The translations under genes were made by a program, and so were the position numbers. From the NCBI GenBank assembly GCA_026008535.1, contig BRKX01000018.1, positions 23,196,088-23,260,087 on the forward strand: a stretch of DNA of 64,000 bases. Reading direction: 5' to 3'. This DNA is from Perilla frutescens. Lineage: Eukaryota; Streptophyta; Magnoliopsida; Lamiales; Lamiaceae. Shown in pieces: positions 36,110 through 47,641 of the stretch (the stretch's first letter is position 1; every line of letters starts with the position of its first letter). Below the pieces are notes generated by a model that saw nothing but the letters and a program-made list of their open reading frames with translations, did not search any database and was not told where the DNA came from.

Positions 36110-37647
36110 TAAACATTTGTTTGTCCCCAAACAAAAACAAGAGTAGAAGGACAAGGTAATTGAGCATATTGGAATCAAGATGGCAATTTGCTTCAAAAAT
36201 CAAAAGATAAACAAAAATGCATAGATGATAGTGGCAATCAATCATAAACAAGATTATCATCATGATACAATTTGTGAAGTTCAAACTCTCTCAAGGTTCA
36301 AATGACGCTCATTCTCGAGTGTATAGGCTAGAAGTGTATCGCTCAAGGTCGAGAGTGTACTAGAATTCTACCATATGCTTGCAAAGTGACTACAATCTCC
36401 ACTACTTAGTGTGTGTTCTCAATCAAGAATCATTAAGGTCTTTTTGGATTGTAGTGAAGGCTTTTCGGAAAGGTAGGTATATATTCGGTTAAGTGACTTC
36501 CCAATATTACCAATTTCATTACCAAGCAAATAGAACAAATCAAGTTCTCTTCTACCCTTATTGCTTCGCAACCCATATCTCTTTGAGATTTTCCAAATTT
36601 CTTTCAACATTTCATACTCTCTTGTTTGTGATTTGCATGTAGAACTATCTTTCTTTTTCTTCATTTTCAATTCCAAACAAGATGATTCACTTCTTTGTGT
36701 TCTTTTTCATCACAAGAATATTCATTATTTTACCTTTTTCCATTCTACAAGATTTCTCAAAAGTTTTATTTGAAAAGTCCCCACAAATCTTGCCAATTAT
36801 TCCATTCCCAACCCAACAGAATCAATAAAATAATTTCAAGGCTCAAAGGGCTTGCAAGGGATTAAATTTATATTGGAAGGTTAAGAATTTGGATTGTTAT
36901 GAGGTTTAGACAACAAATGGCCTTAAATCATTTTCAAGAGATCAAACACACCAATGTAACCTCAATTAAGTCATAAAGCAAGTTCTAGAGAAAACTTAGT
37001 GCACTAGGAAGACCATTAATAACTCATCAAGGAAAAGATTACACTTGTGTAATCTTTGGATCAAAATCTCCCCACAGTAAGTTTTTCCTTCCCAAATTGT
37101 ACTTTTGGGACATTAAAGAACTTTGTTTACAAAATCATGCCATGACATCATGCTTTTTATCAAAATTTTGCAAAAAATTTTCAACATAAGCTCATGCTCA
37201 TTAAGGATTCCAATTTCATCAATAATCATGCTCTCATAACCCCTATTATTGTTACAAGAACATACACCTATTTAAATCAAAACATCCCCAATCCACAATC
37301 ATAAGGCAATTGAACAAAAACATAGATAAAATATCACATGCTCTTGAAGCAAAACGGCATGCGATCTCATTATCTGTCAACTACCATCATCCATACATTT
37401 CAATGAAAACATAAAACTCCTAACATGATCCAAACATAAATAAAAACATAAGCATGCAAGCATGCTCCATTATCTGAAAGCATAAATAAACAAACAAGTC
37501 TTATGAAATAAAACGGTAAAAATGATAGAAATGAGCAGAAAAGATCCTTGCCAACCACTACTCTCTCCCCCTCCCCTAAACTTATTTTAATCCAAGTGAG
37601 GAAATAAGTTTGGAGGTAAAAAGGTAGTGGCAAGGGTCACTAACGGC
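36110..37647 (-). other. 3' untranslated region of the Athila-type element
   Basis: AT-rich internal DNA between the last ORF and the 3' LTR; no reading frame of note. Confidence 0.6.
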
Positions 37648-39420
37648 TCAGTGGGGTGGATGCTGCTGGTGATGCGAAGACTGCTGCGGGAACTGCTGTG
37701 AAGTGGATGACGGCATGAACTGTGAGGTCTGGAACTGCTGAAACTGCTGGGAAGAGGTAGCCATGAACTGCCCCGTTGGCATCTGCTGAAATTGCTGGGA
37801 GGAGGATGAGGACGCCAAAAACTGTCCAGTCGGAAACTGCTGCATTGACTTGAATGGTTGCTGCTGGAACTGCTGCTGTGGCTGGTAGGAATGGTAGGGA
37901 GTCATCTGCTGGTGCTGAGATGGGGTATAGGGTTGCTGCTGTGACCCAGACCCGGTGTTCATTCCTCTGAAGAGCCCGACTAGGTCCTGAATCTCAGACC
38001 GAAATGAGCTCATGTTGTCAGCTAGACCCCTGATGTTACCTCTGAGGCCCGTGAATCTCTCGTCAATGTCCGTCTGTATGGCATGAAATATGTCATCTAC
38101 GCTGGACTGAATCTGTCCCATCCTGCCATACATGTCGTGTCAGATATCATCGAACCTCGTGTACATGTCTTGTCTTAGTGTGCCGAACTCGTCGTGCACG
38201 TCACTCTTCCAATGCTACATGGTCTCATCCATGGAAGTCATGTACCTATCCAATGCGTCAAAATGACCAGCAATCTGTTTTTCCGTGTAGCGCCAGCCTC
38301 TTCTAAATGTGGCTGTGGAAGATCCCTCTCCCCCATTGTCACCACCGGCCTCTCCTTGGTCCTCAACAGAGGCTCGTATCCCTCTTGGTACTCCAGCTGC
38401 AGCAATAGCCGCCAAATGAGCGACTGTCTCCATCTTCCAATTTGTCCTCTCTTGATAGTTCGACATATAAGTAAGTGCCGTGTTGGGTAATGGGAATGTC
38501 CCTCCAGTTCTCATGTTCAGCAGATACGTGTGTAAATCTGAGCTCAAGATCTTCACATTTCTCAAATAGTTGAGGTTCAACAACCTCGATCCTCTGTTAT
38601 CAAGATAATCCTCAAGATTGATGCCGAAGTGTTCGGCAATTGGAGTGATCATCCCTCCAATGCAAATGTGCCCACTGTCAAGGTGTGATTGTCTATAAAG
38701 CTGCTCCATGAGGAAAGCACCAAAGCTTAAATGGACCTCATTCAACATGGCCCAAAGTGCAAACAGCTCTGAAGTCCTCAACCCGCTGTTTTCTCTTCGA
38801 GCAAACACTGTGTTCGCCAAGATGCGGTGTAGGTATCAGAAAACCGAATTAGGCATTGCAGATGCCTTTGCTGTGCTGGAGTTGTATTTTTCTGTTTCCG
38901 ACTCTGTGAGGCATAGGAGGTGGTAGGCAACATCTTGATTGTACTCCCGAGGTTAGTGATAGATACCGTCAGTAGGAGCATTGAAAATCTTGTTCAATTG
39001 GTCAACAGTAAGCTCACGGTCCGTGTTACCCATCCGGAAGGTACATTTGACAGGCCCCCTCCTTGTCATCCTCTTCATCTTGAATGTGCTCAGAAGCTCT
39101 CTAACCAAGAGAGGAAATGTCATGCAGTTCCTATCCATGGCCTGGAGCCATCCCATTTGGTCTAAAAGTCTCCACACATCGTCCTTGATCCCAATGGCCT
39201 CACACGTGTCACTGCACATGAACCTTGTTGTAACAAGGTTGACATTGAAAAGCCGCTACTAATTCTCATAGTATTCATCACTGCCGAGGTAGATGCGAAA
39301 TCGCATCGGATGATTGACCGCCAAATCCTCATCATGTTCTTCCTCTTGGGCTTCTATCTCCGGATCGGACTCGGATTCGGGTTCAGCTCTTCTTGAAGAT
39401 TTTCTACCTCTTTGTCCCAT
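37648..39420 (-). pseudogene. Athila ORF downstream of pol (ATHILA ORF-1-like), Gln-rich tail, stops in frame
   Basis: ATG 39420 to TGA 37648 is one continuous frame of 590 codons with six stops (39261-39256 double, 38955, and single ones near 38835, 38217 and 38136) and no frameshift. Layout: charged N-terminus; a domain with CSDTCEAIGIKDDVWRLL and RELTVDQLNKIF, as in Athila ORF-1 proteins; a helical middle (LFALWAMLNEVHLSFGAFL); a coiled-coil-like stretch (about 38130-37960); and a C-terminal tail of about 110 residues rich in Gln, Ser, Phe and Pro with repeated P.GQF.A.SS..QQFQQ units. It sits where other Athila elements carry an env-like gene, but no membrane segment or signal peptide is visible. 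Role unknown. Confidence 0.75.
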
Positions 39421-41575
39421 TTTTGGTGTGTGGGAGTGGTACCTATAAAAGAATTGAACAAGGTTTAGGAAAGGGAGTAGAAATCATTCCATAATGTCAA
39501 CAAAGTATAAAGTGATTAAAACATATGACAATATCTTAGCATATTCACTTTAAAAATTTGTTGCATTTAAAGTTTGTTCAGTCGTCAATTACCATCCATC
39601 TTACCAACAACAACGCATAAAACAAAGGGCACAAATTTAGCTTGACACAGAGGTCTATAGCGAAGTATGTCAATATCAACAACCAATCAAGACAAAAGTG
39701 TTCTCTCCAAACCAAACATTGTTCCAACATGCTCCATTTTTCTCTTCACAATTTATACAACCTTAAGGCACTACACCAAATGCAAAATGGGACTAAATTA
39801 GGCAAAAGAAAGGTTTGAGATAGATATGACAGTGTCAAAAACTTCATATCAATATTCCATACATGCTATATTCTTCAATGTCCTATTCATGCCTAAAAAT
39901 CCCAAAATCCATGGTTAAAGCAACAAGGTATGTTACATTCAATCATAAAACATTTCAAAGATCAAATAGCCATGTTTATTTTAAATCAAAATCAACATTC
40001 GTGCATTTCAATATAAACATGTTAAATTCCCACTTGATCAATTTAAGCATCAATTATCAAATAAAGCTGGGGAATATCATAAACATCAAGTGCAAGAATA
40101 TTGCAAAATCAACCATCTTTAGAGCAAGGGTTCCAACATTAAGGCAATGATATTGAAAAATCAAACAATTTGATCACTTATGCCCAAATTCAGATTTGTA
40201 CCATGAATCCAAGCTTAATTCCCTAAATCACCAACAAATTTCATCAATCTAATGCAAACCCAAGTAAAAAAGGCACAAATGTTTTGTAAGAGGAGCTCTA
40301 AATATATATGACAAAATCAAACACAAAGAGACCACTATTATTCTAACATGCCTCACAACAAAATCCCATTACCATGAATTGTGCTTAGAACTATATAGAG
40401 ATGAAAATGAGCAAGAAGACTTCATCAATGAACCCAAATTATGCAATAAATAACATAGTGCACCTTAGTTGCATAATCAAGACTCGACAATTTATTCTTT
40501 ATCATTCCAAATATCTTGCATTGAGGTATGAATAGCCCAAAGTTCAAGCACAAAGCACATTCTCTTATTTTGAACTAAAATTAAGTAAGAACCAAGCAAA
40601 ATATATGAAAAATAGGATTTATCAAGTTCTTGCCCAATTTCATGGAGAGTTCAAATAAATTTCACCTCAATCCAACACATTCCACCAAAATTCAACAAAT
40701 TGCTACAACCCAAATCAACCCCATGCTTCCTATTCCATTATTCATCAATTGTAAGCATAAATCAAGGAAAATTAATGGTAATTTCGTTCATGTCAAGCCT
40801 AGGGCACAAAATATGAAAAATCCCCAAATCTCAACATATATGGCATTTCTAATCCAAAGAAACATGCTTTCTGTAAAATGCAAAAGATATGAGGGAAGAG
40901 ATTGAGAATTTTACCTGGAATCCTTGTGGAATGGAGGGTGGAGGAGTGAAATTTTGTGTGTTGTGCGAGTGGGTGCAAGAGTGATATGAAATGTGAGTGT
41001 AAAAATGAGGGAATAAGAGTAAAAATCCGTCTGTGGGGCAGCGAGACGCGACAGGGGTCGCGCTTAGTGCCCGCGTTCTGGCCTTCTTCTGAAACGCCAC
41101 CCTGGGTAGTCGCGTTTGTGGCCCGCGTTTCTGCTGAATAGTTTTTGTTCTCTGAAGCTTCTGCAACATGAGATATATATCGCGTTTTAGGGTCGCGTTT
41201 TGCCCTCTTTGTGAAACGCGACCCCTAATGCTCGCGTTTAAGTCTCGCGTTTCAGCTTTTAGTCAAAACGCGATAGAGGAAGTCGCGTGTCTGGGTCGAG
41301 TTTTTATTGAATTTGAATTTTCGAGCCTTTTTGGGCTCCTCCTCCGCACTATGTACATTCCCAAATGTCGAACACCATTTCCTACAACATTATACTACAA
41401 AAACAAAAATTTCTAAACAAAAACAAAAGATGCAAACTAATTAAATTAACTAGGCAATTGAATCATAGACAAACATAATAAAAAGAAACTTAAAACAATA
41501 AAAACTTAAAACCTATTGGGTTGCCTCCCAATTAGCGCTTAATTTATCGTCGTGAGCTCGACGGGATACGGTTCT
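39421..41575 (-). other. Internal spacer of the Athila-type element with a CGCG-rich cluster
   Basis: About 2.1 kb between integrase and the downstream ORF. No coding sequence seen. Bases 41030-41310 are much richer in CpG than the surroundings and repeat TCGCGTTT-like words; part of it (TCTCTGAAGCTTCTGCAA near 41149) is also found in the LTRs. The phrase GGTTGCCTCCCAATTAGCGC at about 41520 is typical of Athila-related elements. Confidence 0.6.
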
Positions 41576-42779
41576 TCAAAGATTTTTCAAATGGAGGACA
41601 AACACCCCAGCTTGCTCTTCCGCATTGTAGAATTTCTTTACACGTTGCCCATTGACAATGAATAAGCTCCCATCATTGGCTTGCAACTCCACCGCTCCAT
41701 TCTCAAAGATCTTTGAGATAAAGTAAGGACCTCCCCATTTCATTTTGAGTTTCCTGGGAAACAACTTCAACCTCGAGTTGAAAAGCAGTACGACATCTCT
41801 GGGTCCAAGTTCTTTCTTCCTTAAGAACTTGTCATGATAGAGTTTGGTCCTCATCTTGTAAATAGAAGAATTTTCGAAGGCCTCAAGCCTAAATTCATCG
41901 ATTTCATTCAAACGGAAGATTCTTTCCTTTCCCGACATCTCAAGGTCGAGATTGAGCTTCTTGGTGGCCCAATATGCCTTGTGTGTGAGCTCAATCGGAA
42001 GGTGACATGACTTACCAAACACCATTTGATAAGGAGACATGCCCAATGGAGTCTTGTAGGCTGTTCGATAGGCCCATAATGCTTCATCGAGATGGCTCGA
42101 CCAATCCTTCCCGTTTGTCTTCACCACCTTTTGAAGGACTTGTTTTACCTCTCTATTTGCAAGCTCGGCTTGCCCATTGACTTGTGGGTGGTAGGGAGTC
42201 ATCACCTTATGCTTCATTCTATGTCGTGTTAGGAGGCTCGTCATCCACTTATTGCAAAAGTGAGTGCCTCCATCACTAATTAAGGCTCTTGGAGCCCCAA
42301 ATCTTGTCAAAATATTCCTTTGAAGGAACTTTAGCACAATCTTCGAATCATTAGTCTTGGTTGGGATTGCTTCGATCCACCGTGAGAGATAATCCATCGC
42401 CAAGACTATGTAGAGATTTCCTTCGGACACCACAAATGGTCCCATGAAGTCAATCCCCCATACATTAAACAATTCTACTTCTACAATTGCAGTCATCGGC
42501 ATCTCATCCCTCTTTGAAATTGAGCCCATCTTTTGGCATCGCTCACATGTCTTCACAATTTCTAAAAATGGAGGGCCAATAGAACCCGATTTGTAGAATC
42601 TTCCTAGCGGTTCTATTGGAAGCAAAATGGCCCCCACAAGGAGAATCATGACATGCCTTTATTATCTCAATCCATTCTTTCTCCGGCACACACCTTCTAA
42701 GGATGGAATCGGCACACCTCTTAAATAGATAAGGTTCCTCCCATATGTAAAATTTGAGATCATGGAAGAACTTTTTCCT
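41576..42779 (-). pseudogene. Athila pol: integrase domain
   Basis: The zinc region is split by a frameshift at about 42560-42600; its second half reads CERCQKM. The catalytic core is present: D in WGIDFMGPF, D in LISDGGTHF and E in NGQAELANREVK, with the Gypsy C-terminal region (GPRDVVLLFNSRLKLFPRKL, WGGPYFI) and the frame open to 41576. Inserts element cDNA into the genome when intact. Here cut off from RT by stops and a shift. Confidence 0.9.
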
Positions 42780-44544
42780 TTAGTAGCTCTCCATCTCTAC
42801 GGGTTTTACTTTGGCAACTAGGAAGTTGACAATATCCGCAAACCACGGAACTTTTGTTGATGCCGACATGATTCTCTCATCGGAAAAGCTTTCGTTGATT
42901 GACCTCTTGGTCTCCTCTTCTCCTTTCATATGATCTAATCGAGGCAAGTGATCCGCCACCACGTTCTCGCATCCTTTTTTAACTTTGATCTCCACATCGA
43001 ACTCTTAGAGTAGAGGAATCCATCGGATAAGCCTTGGCTTTGCATCCTTCTTGGCAAAAAGATGCCTCAAAGCGGCGTGATCGGTGTGCACAATTGTTCG
43101 GGCCCCTATGTGATAGGGCCTAAACTTGTCGAATACGTAGACGACCGCCAAGAGTTCCCTTTCCGTGGTGGTGTAGTTCACTTGAGCAGGATCCAAAGTC
43201 CTACTCCCATAGTAGATGACTCGGAAAAGTTTGTCCTTCTTTTGGCTAAGTGCGGCTCCCACCGCTATCTCACTTGCATCACACATTACTTCAAAAGGCT
43301 CACTCCAATTAGATGTGATAAGCACGGGTGCCGTGATTAGGGCCTTCTTCAACGTCTCAAAAGCTTGCAAACAATTAGATTCAAAATCAAATTCAACGGC
43401 TTTTTCTAGTAGACGACAAAGAGGTTTATAAACTTTGGAAAAGTCTTTTATAAAGTGCTTATAGAAACCGGCGTGTCCCAAGAAGCTTCTAACTCCTTTT
43501 TCATTTATTGGTGGAGGTAGCTTTTCAATGGCCACTATCTTGGCCCGGTCCACCTCCAAACCTTCACCCGACACCTTGTGTCCTAGAACAATGCCATCTC
43601 TCACCATGAAGTGGCATTTCTCCCAATTGAGCACTAGATTAGTATCTTCACATCTCTGCAAAACTTGTGTTAAATTATCAAGGCATATATCAAATGAATC
43701 ACCAAACACAGAAAAGTCATCCATATACACCTCCATGATATTTTCAATCAATCCATGAAAGATGGGCATCATACACCTTTGAAAGGTTGCGGGTGCATTA
43801 CACAACCTGAAAGACATCCATCTATATGTAAATACGCCATAGAGATAAGTAAACGCGGTCTTTTCTTGGTCTTCGGGAGCAATCATGATTTGATTGTACC
43901 CTGAATACCCATCTAAAAAATAATAGAACTTATGACCCGCTAACCTATCTAACATTTGATCAATGAAGGGTAATGGAAAATGGTCTTTTCTAGTGTAAGC
44001 ATTTAGAGCCCTATAATCTATACACAATTCTCCAACCGGTTACTACCCTAGTAGCAATCATTTCTTTGTTCTCATTTTCTACCAATGTCATCCCCCCCTT
44101 TTTAGCAACAACTTGAGTAGGACTCACCCACTCATTATCCGAAATAGCAATTATGATACCGGTATCAAGCAATTTCAAGACCTCTTTCCTAACAACTTCT
44201 TGCATAATAGGGTTGAGTATTCTTTAATTTTGCACCTTAGGTTTATAATCTTCCTCAAGCAAGATTTTATGCATGCAAATAGAAGAATTAATGCCTTTAA
44301 GGTCAGAAATTGACCATCCTATAGTGCTTTGATATTTTCTCAGCACCCTTAACAATTTATCACATTGTTCATCGGACAAGAGGGAAGAAACGATTATCGG
44401 TTTTTGCTTGGCTTCATCAAGGTAAGCATACCTCAAATGTATAGGTAGGGGTTTCAACTCCACTTCTTCCTTTGCTTTCAACTCGCCCTCTTCCTTTGAT
44501 GTTTGGTCCTCGTCTCTCAATGGCAAGAACTTTAGCTTTCTCAA
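42780..44544 (-). pseudogene. Athila pol: reverse transcriptase and RNase H
   Basis: Linker from 44544; RT from EWVSPTQVVAKKGGM through CIDYRALN, FLDGYSGYNQI and the catalytic YMDD (near 43710). The conserved FGLCNAPATF reads FRLCNAPATF here, a Gly-to-Arg change. RNase H follows: CDASEIAVGAAL, TTTERELLAVV, HTDHAALRHL. A stop at about 44222, a one-base shift near 44022 and a stop at 43005 break the frame. Confidence 0.92.
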
Positions 44545-44553
44545 GTATGACTC

Positions 44554-45672
44554 CTAAAATGAATTCATCATAGAAACGGAATCACATAGACCAACATCAT
44601 CATTAGATAAAGAATTAAAAATAGAGTTAGAAATGCAAATCTCAAGAGGATCTTTTGGGCTACTCAACTCTTCCTCCTTTACGCATTCATCCACCATTTG
44701 AAGCACTTTGCACTCCTCGATATTCTTTGCTTCTTCTTCCGGATGTTGCATCGCTTTTTGAAGGGAAAATGTGATTTTCTCTTCATTTACTCTCAAGGTA
44801 AGTTCTCCCTTCTCCACATCTATCAAGGCCTTACCCGTATTCAAAAACGGTCGCCCTAAGATGAGGGGAACTTCCTTGTCTTCCTCCATATCAAGAACCA
44901 CAAAGTCTACCGGGAAGATGAATTTGTTGACCTTCACTAGCACATCTTCTACCACACCCTTTGGATATATCAAAGATCGGTTGGCCATTTGGAGATAAAC
45001 GGTGGTAGGCTTGATCTCCCCCATCTTCAACTTTTTAAAGAAAGAGATAGGGATCAAATTGATACTTGCCCCAAGATCACACAAAGCCTTCCCAACGTGG
45101 TTTTCTCCAATGGTAACCGAGATGTTGAAGCTTCCCGGATCTTTCATCTTTGCGGACAACTTCCTTTGTAGTAAAGCACTACAATTCTCGGTCAAGTTAA
45201 CCGTTTCATACTCTCCCAATCTCCTCTTTTTGGAAATCACATCCTTCAAGAATTTCACATAATTTGGCATTTGTTGAAGTGCTTCAACAAGAGGGATGTT
45301 GATTTGTACCTTTTTAAAGATGTCGAGGAACCGAGATAATTGCTTGTCACTCTTCACCTTTTGGAGTCTTTGTGGGTAGGGTATTGGCACTTTGTATTCT
45401 TCCGGCATCACCTTTGTTGGTTCTTCTTTCTCTTTCCCTTTTTCAAGGGCATCATGTTTCTTTAATTTGGGACTCAAGTCCTCTTGACTCGGTCCCTCTC
45501 CTTTCTTCTTCTCACTTGGTTGCTCATCAACCTTTCCTTTTCTTTCCTCATCATCCGGTATCTCGGGGCCATCATAGGCAGTTCCACTCCTTAAGGTAAT
45601 TGCCTTGCATTGATCCTTCGGATTCACGGTGGTATTGCTTGGGAACTTGCCTTGTTGATGTTGGCTTCCCAA
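44554..45672 (-). pseudogene. Athila protease region
   Basis: Opens with Lys/Glu-rich linker sequence and contains the aspartic protease core CDLGASINLIP (about 45087) and the ILGRPFL flap-side motif (about 44850). The frame is open across the domain; a stop at 44554 separates it from RT. The codon at 45672 is TTG, so this is the continuation of gag-pol, not an independent start. Confidence 0.88.
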
Positions 45673-45689
45673 GATAGTTGCAAATTATC

Positions 45690-47024
45690 CCATTTACTTC
45701 TCCAAAGTGTTAACTTGGTTGCCAATTGCTCCGACGATATTCTCTAACTTCCCAATTCGTGTTTGAGAGTCTTTCATGTAATTCTCCATCTTCCCCATAA
45801 ATGCCATTAGGAGTTCATCCATCTTAGGCTTCTTCTCCTCATCAATTACACCATTTGTGACCGAGAAGCCCGGAGGTAGTTGGATAGCATTCTTCGGGTT
45901 ACCATAGGAGAAGTTCGTTGTTGAGCTCTATTTTGATAACCTTGGTTTCCACCATATTGACCTCCGTATTGGGGCTTGTACCCCGAATTGAATGGTTGTT
46001 GTTGATTTGAATAGCCTCTTTGGTTTACATAATTAACCTCCTCAAATTGGCATTGAGATATCTCGGCTTTTGGATTTGTAAAGGCCTCAATTTTTGAATT
46101 CAAGGTTGCCATTTGAGCCGCCACGAGCCCAAGTGCATCCGAACTTGAAGTAGAAGCCACTTTCTTTAGAATTTGGACTCCCTCTCTTGCCGCCGGCCAT
46201 TGAAAGAAATTTGAGGCCATCTCTTCAATTATTCTCAAAGCTTCTTCCGGCCCTCTTGCCAATAATGATCCACCCGCGGCCGCATCCATGAGTGTTCTCA
46301 CTTTGTCCTTGCTTCCTCCATAGAATATGCATACTTGATGATCGGTTCCAAAACCATGTCCGGGACACTTCCTTAGCATCTTCCTAAAGCGCTCCCACGC
46401 CTCATATAAGCTTTCTTCATCCCATTGTTTGAACACGGTGATATCTCCTTTCAATTTGAGGGTTTTTCCGGGTGGGAAAAACTTGTGTAGGAACTTTGTC
46501 ACCAATTGATCCCAAGTTTGAAATGTTCCTTGAGCATGGCTCAACCACCATGTTTCCGCCTTGTCGATCAATGAGAATGGAAAGAGTCGGATGCGAATTG
46601 CATCGTCTGGGACTCCATTCATCTTCATCGTCCTACTAACATTGAGGAATTTACGAATATGCTCATGTGGATCCTCAATTGGTGTCCCTCGGAATTGGTT
46701 TTGTTGGATCATTAGTATGAGAGAGGTCTTAAACTCGAAATTGTTGGCTTGAATGGGTGGTCCATTGGCCACTCCTTGATCAACGATGGGTTGGAAAAGA
46801 TTCCGGATTAGTGCCTCCACATTTCTATTATGAGTCTCCTCTTAAGCTCTCAATTGTTCTTGCATCACCTCCAATTGCCTTTGCATTTGGGCAATCATCG
46901 GGTCTTGAACCGGTGGAGGTAGATCCGCCATTCTTCTCCGTCTACGTGCGTTGTTGTGGTGAACCGTTGCTTCAATCTCTAAGTCCAATGAAATAGGTGG
47001 TTCTCCTTGAGAACGAGTATGCAT
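45690..47024 (-). pseudogene. Athila gag
   Basis: ATG at 47024 (MHTRSQGEPPISLDLEIE) begins 24 bp from the nested element. The retrotransposon gag domain is clear: FRGTPIEDPHEHIRKFL, LFPFSLIDKAETWW, WDQLVTKFLHKFFPPGKT. A stop at 46844-46842 and a frameshift near 45900 break it; after the shift the frame continues (KMDELLMAFMGKMENYMKD) to two stops near 45705 and 45696 before the protease region. Capsid role when intact. Confidence 0.88.
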
Positions 47025-47048
47025 ACACTTCCTATCAAAAAGGACAAA

Positions 47049-47611
47049 TGTTGTGAACACAATGATTACCGCCGAAGGAGATGTTCCAGATAGGAGTCGG
47101 GGTGGCAATCTGGAGATGTTTGTGAATGAATAGGAGATATCCAAGACTCAATTTTTAGGGCAATTTCAATTGGGGATCGTTGAATCTGGGAAGATGGGCG
47201 TTACTCAGGTCAAAGGAGAAACCCGTGCTTGAAAAAAAGCAATTGCTAGTTGTTGGGCTGCCAAGTTTTTATTTAGTATTTGGGCTTTGTTTTAATTTCA
47301 GATCCACAATTGGTTTTAAATTTTTACATCTAGGTTAATATGTTCCCAAGTGGTCCCCTTTTGTAATCCTTTAAATAGCTGTAATCTCAAGTTATGAAAT
47401 ATGAATGAAATATATCACTTTCCTCCTACGTTCTGCCTCTTCTCATCTTCTCCCTTCTTCTCTATTTCCTTCTCTCCTTTCTACTATCAAGATCCCATTT
47501 TTATTGTGAGAAAAATATACAAATTCTATATAAACACAGATCCAGTCACTATTATCCACAATAGGCCGAAAGAAAACAAAAAATAAACTAGATACATCGG
47601 AGGCCATAACA
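47049..47611 (+). repeat. 5' LTR of the chromovirus-like element
   Basis: TG..CA ends, 563 bp. CTTTAAATAG near 47370 is a weak TATA candidate. CT-rich stretch at 47420-47485. Confidence 0.95.
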
Positions 47612-47613
47612 TT

Positions 47614-47630
47614 TGGTATTCAAAGCCACC
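47614..47630 (+). other. Primer-binding site
   Basis: TGGTATTCAAAGCCACC, two bases after the LTR, resembling the Met-tRNA-type site TGGTATCAGAGCC with small changes. Confidence 0.7.
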
Positions 47631-47641
47631 TTTCCTCGGCT

